From Modestobacter sp. (GTDB lineage: Bacteria > Actinomycetota > Actinomycetes > Mycobacteriales > Geodermatophilaceae), in NCBI GenBank assembly GCA_025965775.1, contig JAOPWG010000169.1:1-10319 (forward strand): a stretch of DNA of 10,319 nucleotides, given 5' to 3'. Positions 1-4,704 of the stretch are shown piece after piece. The position numbers and the translations under genes are program-made. Numbering within the stretch: the stretch's first letter is position 1; each line of letters begins with the position of its first letter. The notes below the pieces were generated by a model, which did no database searches, had not been told where the DNA came from, and was given only the letters and a program-made list of their open reading frames with translations.

Positions 1-150
1 GTGTTTGGACGCCCCCGGCTGGGTCATCGCCAGCTCCTGGGCCAACTCGGTCACCGGCCGCTCACCCGCCCGCAGCAGCACCAGGATCTCCCGGCGCTGC
101 GGCTCGGCGATCGCGTTGAAGACGTCCGACGTCGTCGCTGCTCGTGCCAT
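1..150 (-). CDS. ArsR-family transcriptional repressor, N-terminal part (cut by window edge)
   Basis: The 50 codons visible read from an ATG at 150 down to the window edge. They begin MARAATTSDVFNAIAEP and continue with QRREILVLL and then the recognition region VTELAQELAMTQPGASKH, which is the winged helix-turn-helix signature of ArsR/SmtB regulators. The A-E-P-Q-R-R-E-I-L block and the S-K-H ending are typical of the subgroup that usually represses a neighbouring SRPBCC (AHSA1-type) gene rather than a metal-resistance gene; that partner would be downstream, outside the window. No metal-binding cysteines are seen in this part. The start is supported by a GGTGG ribosome-binding-like stretch just upstream. 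A perfect palindrome at 166-175 lies right before the gene, so autoregulation is likely. Family assignment is secure; the specific ligand and target are unknown. Confidence 0.9.
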   Translation of the reverse strand, partial: MARAATTSDVFNAIAEPQRREILVLLRAGERPVTELAQELAMTQPGASKH

Positions 151-165
151 GGGCGCCACCATATT

Positions 166-175
166 CCGATATCGG
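166..175. promoter_or_regulatory. Palindrome CCGATATCGG, candidate ArsR operator
   Basis: A perfect 10-bp palindrome sits 15 bp upstream of the ArsR start codon, in an AT-rich patch that stands out from the GC-rich surroundings. ArsR proteins are dimers that bind inverted repeats overlapping their own promoter, so this is the natural candidate operator. No convincing -35/-10 pair was identified. Confidence 0.5.
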
Positions 176-402
176 CATACGTCAAGTCGGGAGGAATCAG
201 GCGGGTCTTGTCAGATGACGATCGTGACCCTTGTCGGCGGCTGCGGACACCCGTATCCGGGAGACGGCACGCGCGACGGCGGCGGGCAGGGAGCGCGATG
301 GGTGAGAGGATCGGCGTGTCACGCGACTTGCTGATCACCACCCAGAGGTGACGTGAGCGGTTGTTGTCACCCCATACGTCACCCCGGTGCTGTGGGTCGC
401 CC
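176..402. other. Gene-poor spacer with GTCACC-type repeats
   Basis: I see no credible gene here. The right part holds an inverted pair GGTGACGT (347-354) and ACGTCACC (376-383), plus a direct repeat GTCACCCC at 366-373 and 379-386, 13 bp apart. The repeats lie between the 3' end of the zinc-finger gene (stop at 403) and the start of the ArsR gene. They could form a transcript-end hairpin with a 21-nt loop or be a protein-binding site. There is no T-tract in either direction, so an ordinary intrinsic terminator is not supported. Confidence 0.4.
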
Positions 403-894
403 TCAGTGCGGGTGTGGCGTCGTTCGGCTCCGAATGTAGGAGCGGCGGGTCACCGCGTCGAGGACCGCGGCGAGGGCGACCGACAGGTCGTCGAGATCGC
501 GGTTGTAGATGCGTCCGTCGTCGAGCTGGATGGTGATCTCGCCCAGCAGTCGCGGCCAGTCCTGCCGGGTCGGTGGGGTGGGCACCGGCATCTCGACACG
601 TCGTTCGACGACCTTCACCGCTGAGAGCCCGGACGAGGCGGCACGTGCCTGCTCCCAGGCGCGCTGCCGGCATGACGCCGAGCACCACTTCGGGATGCGT
701 CCGTGGGCTTTGGGCTCCATCGGCTCGCCGCACCATGCGCATGTCGTCGCCGCGCGTCGGCGATCCGATGTGCCTTCTCGCCGTGACGGCGTGGCCTCGT
801 CCGCAGGCGTCGCGCTGGGCCGTGCGGCTTGGGGGAGTGCTCGCGGGCCACCGGTCCTCGTCGCGCACTGCAGGCCCGCGGGCTTCCTCGCCAT
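403..894 (-). CDS. Actinobacterial zinc-finger hypothetical protein
   Basis: A 163-residue protein. Residues 1-50 are a basic, low-complexity tail. Residues 52-75 hold a zinc-binding pattern C52-x2-C55-x15-C71-x3-C75, with the CAWCGEPMEP and KWCSASCRQRAWEQARA blocks. A more acidic C-terminal part follows (LLGEITIQLDDGRIYNRDLDDL). I recognise the C-W-C-G-E-P-M...W-C-S-x-S-C-R-Q-R-A-W-E pattern from short actinobacterial hypotheticals, but no function is established. The cysteine knuckle followed by an Arg-rich helix suggests nucleic-acid binding; that is inference. AAGGTGG is 5 bp before the ATG at 894, which is better spaced than the GTG one codon earlier at 897. A TTGACA-like hexamer on the minus strand near 945-950 could be its -35, but no good -10 follows. 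The gene stands alone between repeat-rich DNA and a possible transposase remnant. Confidence 0.8.
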   Translation of the reverse strand: MARKPAGLQCATRTGGPRALPQAARPSATPADEATPSRREGTSDRRRAATTCAWCGEPMEPKAHGRIPKWCSASCRQRAWEQARAASSGLSAVKVVERRVEMPVPTPPTRQDWPRLLGEITIQLDDGRIYNRDLDDLSVALAAVLDAVTRRSYIRSRTTPHPH

Positions 895-903
895 CACGCC
901 ACC

Positions 904-1060
904 TTATTCATCACGACGTAATGCCGACACCTGGTGACGCTCCTCTTGTGTCAAGCGGTGCTGAGGGCGGCTTCTCCGGTCGCTGATGACAGGGGCGGGA
1001 GCAGCCGTAGGGGAGCTGGCGGCCGCGGGTTGATGTGGTGGTAGATCTCGCGAGCTCCGC
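904..1060 (-). pseudogene. Possible IS3-type transposase (OrfB) remnant
   Basis: In one minus-strand frame the end reads PAPVISDRRSRPQHR, then LTQEERHQVSALRRDE, then a TAA at 904-906. Many actinobacterial IS3-family transposases have a linker of the form LTxEERxxVLxxLxxERF between their N-terminal helix-turn-helix and the DDE core, and this piece matches it up to about the ERF position. The DDE core is completely absent. Just upstream a second frame reads REIYHHINPRPP, like the residues preceding that linker, which would imply an additional frameshift. The stop falls directly before the ribosome binding site of the zinc-finger gene, so the break point is probably near 904. The similarity is short and recalled from memory. 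It could be non-coding sequence that resembles the motif by chance. Confidence 0.3.
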
Positions 1061-1177
1061 CAGCTCTGGGCGGTCAGCCGCCGGTTTGCTCGGTGTTCGG
1101 CTGCGTCATCAGGGGGAAGGAGGGCCTGAAGCCCTTGACGACCAGACGCACGCCGAACGAGCACCCGGCGAGGGGGC
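1061..1177. other. Spacer below the membrane-protein cluster
   Basis: No gene is supported here. One minus-strand frame in line with the gene at 1178 stays open past its stop for about 38 codons (GCSFGVRLVVKGFRP and on) until a TGA, but it has no start of its own. The only structure is the small hairpin at 1121-1135, listed separately. Confidence 0.3.
1121..1135 (-). terminator. Weak hairpin, possible transcript end of the cluster
   Basis: On the minus strand AGGGC-TTCAG-GCCCT forms a 5-bp GC-rich stem with a 5-nt loop. It lies 42 bp after the stop of the four-helix membrane protein and is followed by a pyrimidine run (CCTTCCCCC), not a T-tract. Position and strand fit a terminator for the last gene of the cluster, but the stem is short. 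Confidence 0.22.
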
Positions 1178-1633
1178 TCAGCGCCACCTATCCCCCTTCG
1201 CCGTGACGTAGCGCTGCCCGACGTATCGCCAGGGAACGACGGCCAGGATGATGACGACCACCGAGCAGCTGACGATCACCTGGGACATGGCCTGGTCGAC
1301 ATGTCCGGCTGCAACCGCCGGCAGGGCGACGACGCCCAGCCAGATCACCTTCCAGAGGCACTCGAAGATCAAGATCGGCAGCAGTCGTACGGGGTACCGC
1401 AGGCCCAGGAACGCCAGCAGTGACATCGCCGTGAGCAGAACGGTGACGACTCCCTCGAACAGCGGCGTGGACTGGTCGTAGTTGATGACCAGCGGCCACT
1501 TCACCACGGCGAGGCCGAAGCCCATGACGGCGTATCCGACTCTTATCGCGTGTAGGCGCCAGAGCGGCAGAGCTTCCGCGTCGGTGCCGGGGGAACGGTG
1601 TGTTGCTGCGGGGCTGTGCGCGGTGGCGCTCAT
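1178..1633 (-). CDS. Four-helix integral membrane protein, unknown function
   Basis: A 151-residue protein. After a hydrophilic N-terminus (about residues 1-25), four hydrophobic segments lie near residues 30-50, 58-78, 84-110 and 117-135, and the tail is basic (VPWRYVGQRYVTAKGDRWR). Charged or polar residues within or next to helices include K45, E60, E91 and K95 (FECLWKVIWLG), which hints at a buried polar site. I recognise the layout as a conserved actinobacterial hypothetical; no catalytic motif is visible. Start: an ATG at 1633 with GAGAG about 9 bp upstream. The open frame extends to 1810, but that extension is Pro/Arg-rich and overlaps the end of the DUF4389 gene in another frame, so it is rejected. 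It follows the DUF4389 gene by 130 bp on the same strand and is the last gene of the cluster. Confidence 0.8.
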   Translation of the reverse strand: MSATAHSPAATHRSPGTDAEALPLWRLHAIRVGYAVMGFGLAVVKWPLVINYDQSTPLFEGVVTVLLTAMSLLAFLGLRYPVRLLPILIFECLWKVIWLGVVALPAVAAGHVDQAMSQVIVSCSVVVIILAVVPWRYVGQRYVTAKGDRWR

Positions 1634-1726
1634 GGCTGGACTCTCTGTTCGGTCGGTGCCCGGGTGCAGGCGGAGGTCGCCGCTGCGAGGTGACTGAAGG
1701 CCGTGCGGATCGGCGGGACGCGCGGG

Positions 1727-1738
1727 GGACGGGCGTCC
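1727..1738 (-). terminator. Small hairpin after the DUF4389 gene
   Basis: GGACG-cc-CGTCC on the minus strand, 25 bp after the stop of the DUF4389 gene. The stem is 5 bp with a 2-nt loop and no T-tract. It could slow or end transcription, or be incidental in GC-rich DNA. Confidence 0.15.
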
Positions 1739-1763
1739 TTCCGGTGGTGGGTCGGGATGCCGG

Positions 1764-2519
1764 CTACGCGGCTGGGGCGGGGGCGACCGGGGCGGGGGCG
1801 CCCGGCACACCGGACGGTGGCGGAGGTGTGGGGATGGCCGGTGTCGAGCCGGGGTCGGTGCCGCCCTGGTCGAGGCGGAATGGCGGGTACTGGTCGGTCA
1901 TTAGCGCCGCGTAGGCGGCCACCCGCAGCGCCCAACGGTCCATGCCGAGGATGAAGTCGTACAGCGGGCGGGGGTAGCGGCCGGTGAACAGGACGACGAT
2001 GCCCGCGATGAACACGAGCAGCCCGACCAGACCGCCGGCCGCCCAGCTGTCGTTCCCAAAACTTCCGTGCGCGCCGAACCACAGGCCGCCGCCGACGAAG
2101 ATGCCCACGATCACGTACTGCGGGATGGCCAGCAGCCACCACTTGATCAGGACCAGTCCCCGGGACAGCCGCTCGGGATAGGCCACCTCCAGGTGCGCCG
2201 GGTAATCCGCGACCTCGTTCAGGGTGAACGGCGGGTAGCGGTCGGTGGCCAGCGCCCCGTAGCCGTAGTAGTGCACTCGCCACGACCAGCGCAGCACGCC
2301 GACGTTGAAGTCGAACAGGCCCCGCGGGTAGCGGCCGGTGATCAGGATCGCGAAGAACGCCACGATGCCGACGGCGTAGAAGGCCAGCCACAGGAACAGC
2401 AACACCACCAGGTGCGGGACCAGCAGCAGCGGCTTGACCAGCCACAGCCCGCGGGAGACGGCCTCGGGATCGGGCGCCCCCTCTACTCGGAGCGGATAGG
2501 ACGTGCGGCTGTCGGTCAT
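1764..2519 (-). CDS. Duplicated DUF4389 membrane protein
   Basis: A 251-residue protein made of two copies of the DUF4389 unit. Copy 1 (about residues 8-100) has SRGLWLVKPLLLVPH, two adjoining hydrophobic segments (about 28-60), TGRYPRGLFDFNVGVLRW and ATDRYPPFTL. Copy 2 (about 107-215) repeats the plan: SRGLVLIKWWLLAIPQY, hydrophobic segments near 122-148 and 162-179, TGRYPRPLYDFILGMDRW and MTDQYPPFRL. The matching TGRYPR and D-x-YPPF blocks show the internal duplication directly. The C-terminus (220-251) is a Pro/Ala tail, presumably cytoplasmic or disordered. DUF4389 proteins are membrane proteins of unknown function. The ATG at 2519 has GGAGAGG 5 bp upstream. The longer open frame to 2747 is rejected because it lacks a site of its own and runs through low-complexity DNA. 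The start overlaps the stop of a 29-codon ORF by ATGA, suggesting translational coupling. Confidence 0.88.
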   Translation of the reverse strand: MTDSRTSYPLRVEGAPDPEAVSRGLWLVKPLLLVPHLVVLLFLWLAFYAVGIVAFFAILITGRYPRGLFDFNVGVLRWSWRVHYYGYGALATDRYPPFTLNEVADYPAHLEVAYPERLSRGLVLIKWWLLAIPQYVIVGIFVGGGLWFGAHGSFGNDSWAAGGLVGLLVFIAGIVVLFTGRYPRPLYDFILGMDRWALRVAAYAALMTDQYPPFRLDQGGTDPGSTPAIPTPPPPSGVPGAPAPVAPAPAA

Positions 2520-2605
2520 AGCGACCTCTCCGCCCCACTGTCTGTCGGGTGCTTGGTCGGTGGTGAGACCGGCGCGGGCCGGGCGGTCAGGGGATGGTCG
2601 GACAT
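2516..2605 (-). CDS. 29-residue small ORF coupled to the DUF4389 gene
   Basis: An ORF of 29 codons starting MSDHPLTARPAPVSPPTKH and ending AERSL. It has a better ribosome binding site than most genes here: AGGAG, 5 bp before the ATG at 2605. Its TGA (2516-2518) overlaps the ATG of the DUF4389 gene in an ATGA arrangement, so ribosomes finishing it could start the next gene. The peptide is Pro-rich and hydrophilic, with no helix or signal sequence. It may act as a leader rather than as a product. An alternative is that it is a decayed N-terminus of a neighbouring gene. No homologue is recognised. Confidence 0.45.
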   Translation of the reverse strand: MSDHPLTARPAPVSPPTKHPTDSGAERSL

Positions 2606-2612
2606 CGGGACT

Positions 2613-2625
2613 CCTGAAGTTCAGG
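2613..2625. promoter_or_regulatory. Palindrome CCTGAA-g-TTCAGG at the small ORF's ribosome binding site
   Basis: A perfect 6+6 bp inverted repeat with a single central base. Its last bases on the minus strand form part of the CAGGAG that serves as ribosome binding site of the 29-codon ORF. It could be an operator for a dimeric regulator. As RNA it would need to open for a loop, so a DNA site is more likely. No -35/-10 pair is evident next to it. Confidence 0.4.
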
Positions 2626-2764
2626 TGCGGTGGGTTGTGGCGTGGGTGCGGTGCGGGGCGGGGGCCGGCCGTCAGGCCAGGACGGGGTGGTGAAGTCGCG
2701 GAAGGCGTTGCGGACGTCGTCGACGGGGTCGCCGTGTCGGCGTCCACTGGGGCGGGCCGGAGGG

Positions 2765-3103
2765 TCAGGCGTCCGGTGCTCTCTTTGCTCGCGAGCGGGT
2801 GCCGGACGCCGGGTCGGGTCTCCGATCTGGTCGTGGCTGCTGTACCGGCCCATCCAGGGTGCGCAGCATCAGCAGCGGGACGCCGAGGTCGCGGATCCGG
2901 GTGAGGACACCGTGCAGTTGCGCCTGGTCGACGAGCGGCCCGGTCAGGCTTGTGGTGCCGTCGTGGAGGCGGACGAGGGTGAGGTCGCCGAGGGTGGCTG
3001 CCCAGTGATCGTCGAGGTGCCCCGCGACCCGGATCTCGTACGTCGCCGTGCCGGTCGGCGTCGGGCCGGTCTGGCCTGGGCCGGCAGGGCTTGGGCGGGT
3101 CAT
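2765..3103 (-). CDS. Small conserved soluble protein of the DUF2306 cluster
   Basis: A 112-residue protein with a conserved-looking core at residues 22-81 (YEIRVAGHLDDHWAATLGD, LTLVRLHDGTTSLTGPLVDQ, LHGVLTRIRDLGVPLLML) between a Pro/Thr-rich N-terminus and a basic Pro/Arg-rich tail. The core has the rhythm of strand-strand-strand-helix-strand, and I recognise it as a frequent actinobacterial hypothetical of about 80-100 residues; its function is not known. No membrane segment. Its ATG (3103) overlaps the TGA of the DUF2306 gene by ATGA, which fixes the start and indicates coupled translation. A much longer open frame continues upstream to 4180, but there it is only the out-of-frame shadow of two membrane-protein genes. 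It may be a cytosolic partner of those membrane proteins; that is inference from position. Confidence 0.82.
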   Translation of the reverse strand: MTRPSPAGPGQTGPTPTGTATYEIRVAGHLDDHWAATLGDLTLVRLHDGTTSLTGPLVDQAQLHGVLTRIRDLGVPLLMLRTLDGPVQQPRPDRRPDPASGTRSRAKRAPDA

Positions 3104-3852
3104 GCCGGGGCTCGCTCTGGCACCCTGTGGGTGGTCGTGCTGCGTGAGTGGCGGCGGTTGCGCCGGCGAGCGGGACGGCGGATGACCCACTCGGCGACGG
3201 CGAGGTTGATGACCCAACCGGCGCCCTTGGCCAGGTCCGAACGCAACTCGCCGGTGCCGAAGATGGCCGCGGCGATGCCGTCGGTGAACGCCTGGGTGCC
3301 GGCGGCCAGGCCGATCGCGTAGGCCCGGATCATCCAGGCCCGGTGGGCGGCGATGTCGCGGCGGCGGATCGCGGTGACCCCGAGGAGCAGGCTGGCGGCC
3401 ATCGCGGAGGCGAATACGAGCCGCAGGATGTAGAGCAGGTCCCCGGCGCCCGGCTGCGCCTCGTAGAAGAGGGTCAGCCACAGTGCCGACCCGGCGACCG
3501 CCAGCCCCGCCCCGGCCACGAGACGGCCGGCGCGGCGGTGCCACGTGCGGTGGGAGCGCCGAAAGCGGGGCACGAACTGGAAGGTGCCCACGAGGGCGAA
3601 CACTGTGGCGCCGACGATGTGGACGACGAGGGCGGCCGGGAACCCGTTGAACCGGTGGTCGGCCGGTATCAGGTCGGGTCCGCCGGCAAGCTGGACGAGC
3701 CGCAGCGCGCCGGCCGCGACGGGGATGGCGGAAAGGGCCACCAGCGCGGCCGGGACCGGCCAACCCGGAGGCTGGCCGGCCCGCCTGTCGCGTGGCGAGG
3801 CGGATTGCGCACCAGGTGAGGTCTGCGGGGCGGCCCGCTGCGGGGTGGTCAT
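3100..3852 (-). CDS. DUF2306 membrane protein
   Basis: A 250-residue protein. After a Pro/Arg-rich cytoplasmic N-terminus (1-30), hydrophobic segments lie near residues 33-55, 73-94, 110-130, 141-162, 175-198 and 209-224, and the tail is strongly basic (RRPARRRNRRHSR). Conserved histidines typical of DUF2306 are visible: H78 in VVHIVGATVFALVG, H101 and H105 in RRSHRTWHRRAGR, and H170 in AAHRAWMIRAYA. Paired histidines at membrane faces resemble those of small b-type haem membrane proteins, so a redox role is possible but unproven. The start is fixed by an ATGA overlap with the upstream membrane-protein gene (TGA at 3849-3851, ATG at 3852), and its own stop overlaps the following gene the same way. 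The open frame to 3945 is an N-terminal over-extension. Second gene of the coupled trio. Confidence 0.9.
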   Translation of the reverse strand: MTTPQRAAPQTSPGAQSASPRDRRAGQPPGWPVPAALVALSAIPVAAGALRLVQLAGGPDLIPADHRFNGFPAALVVHIVGATVFALVGTFQFVPRFRRSHRTWHRRAGRLVAGAGLAVAGSALWLTLFYEAQPGAGDLLYILRLVFASAMAASLLLGVTAIRRRDIAAHRAWMIRAYAIGLAAGTQAFTDGIAAAIFGTGELRSDLAKGAGWVINLAVAEWVIRRPARRRNRRHSRSTTTHRVPERAPA

Positions 3853-4553
3853 CGGACTGCGGGCTGTGCGACCGGGCTGACGGCAGGGCCGGTCTCGGCG
3901 GACGTTTCCGGGGACGCCTGGCGGCTGTCGCGAGCATTGCGCCACAGGGAGACGCCGAGGGCGATGAGCGCGATGCCCTCGGGGACGGCGAGGGGCCGGT
4001 TGAATGACTCCGGCAGAACTGCGAGCGCGGCGGTGGCGGCAGTGCTGACGGCGAGCAGGGCGGCCGCCCAGCGGGCGAGGACGCGGGTGCGGAACAGGGC
4101 GACGCCGAAGAGAAGGCCGCCGAGGATGTAGCCGCCACCGGCGAAGTTGAACAGGGTTTGCAGTCCGCCGATGTCACCATTCGGCGTTCCGCCGTTGGCG
4201 GCGGCGACGACGTCGTTGACGAACCCGGGCTGGCTGTGGACCAGGTTCGGGAGGACGGCGGCGGCGATGACCTCGACGGAGAACAGGGCCAGGTAGCCGG
4301 CCGCGAACATGAGGTAGCCGATCAGGCCGAGGACCCCGGCCTTGCGGTACTGGCGCAGGTACATGCCGGTGATGCCTGCGAGCGCTAGCGCCACCATGAC
4401 GATCTTGGCGCAGCCGCGGACCACCCACTGGGTGGTCTCGGTGGTGAAGGAGCCGGTGGACGGGTGGCCGATCTGAATGGCGATGAAGATGGACCCTGCA
4501 ACCACGGCTGCGGCGCCCGCGGCCTTGGTGAGGCCGGTAGCGGTGATGGTCAT
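3849..4553 (-). CDS. Six-helix integral membrane protein, first gene of coupled trio
   Basis: A 234-residue protein with hydrophobic segments near residues 11-29, 47-67, 73-101, 131-153, 159-181 and 189-205, and a hydrophilic Ser/Glu/Pro-rich tail (206-234). A polar extracytoplasmic stretch (about 102-130, LVHSQPGFVNDVVAAANGG) separates helices 3 and 4. I recognise it as a conserved actinobacterial membrane hypothetical, but know no function and see no catalytic motif. The ATG at 4553 has AGGAG 5 bp upstream. It opens the coupled trio and lies 151 bp below the LuxR gene. That gap holds a perfect inverted repeat and a candidate promoter, so it probably has its own start of transcription, possibly controlled by the LuxR protein. 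Confidence 0.85.
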   Translation of the reverse strand: MTITATGLTKAAGAAAVVAGSIFIAIQIGHPSTGSFTTETTQWVVRGCAKIVMVALALAGITGMYLRQYRKAGVLGLIGYLMFAAGYLALFSVEVIAAAVLPNLVHSQPGFVNDVVAAANGGTPNGDIGGLQTLFNFAGGGYILGGLLFGVALFRTRVLARWAAALLAVSTAATAALAVLPESFNRPLAVPEGIALIALGVSLWRNARDSRQASPETSAETGPAVSPVAQPAVR

Positions 4554-4601
4554 GACGGCTCCTGGTTCCCGACGCCGGACGGGTAGCCGGCGATGTCATG
4601 G

Positions 4602-4630
4602 ACGCTAGAAACCGGGTTGGTGAGGCCACA
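4602..4630 (-). promoter_or_regulatory. Candidate promoter of the membrane-protein trio
   Basis: On the minus strand TAGCGT (4602-4607) fits the actinobacterial TANNNT -10 pattern. Exactly 17 bp upstream the -35 position is TGTGGC (4625-4630), a poor match to TTGACA. A good -10 with a poor -35 is what an activator-dependent promoter looks like. The start would lie roughly 40 bp before the trio's first codon. Confidence 0.4.
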
Positions 4631-4646
4631 TCACATGACCATGTGA
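4631..4646. promoter_or_regulatory. Inverted repeat TCACATG-ac-CATGTGA, candidate activator site
   Basis: Two perfect 7-bp arms separated by 2 bp. The repeat directly abuts the candidate -35 position, so its centre would lie near -43.5 relative to the predicted start, where LuxR-type activators often bind. It lies 77 bp upstream of the trio's first start codon and 58 bp after the LuxR gene's stop. The binding protein is inferred, not shown. Confidence 0.5.
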
Positions 4647-4686
4647 CCGTCTTGGTGATTCGCTGTGGTGGCTCGGCTTCGTGATT

Positions 4687-4699
4687 TCCGGGTGCCGGA
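4687..4699 (-). terminator. Small stem-loop just after the LuxR gene
   Basis: TCCGG-CAC-CCGGA on the minus strand begins 5 bp after the LuxR stop codon. The stem is 5 bp, nearly all GC, with a 3-nt loop. What follows (AATCACGAAG) has no T-run, so it is at best a weak terminator. Confidence 0.25.
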
Positions 4700-4704
4700 G
4701 GGGC

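Noticed and set aside
335..868. A 177-codon minus-strand frame overlapping the zinc-finger gene
   Set aside because: Arg/Thr/Pro-rich with no motif; the overlapping frame has the cysteine motif and a ribosome binding site.
1630..2538. A 302-codon minus-strand frame
   Set aside because: Shadow of the DUF4389 gene, whose proper frame shows the duplicated domain and a good start.
2587..2853. An 88-codon minus-strand frame between the trio and DUF4389
   Set aside because: Arg/Pro-rich, no ribosome binding site, and it overlaps the 3' end of the 112-residue gene and the small ORF; no recognisable domain.
2765..4180. A 471-codon minus-strand open frame
   Set aside because: Only its last 112 codons are a gene. 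The upstream part is Pro/Arg/Ser-rich and lies out of frame over two well-supported membrane-protein genes.
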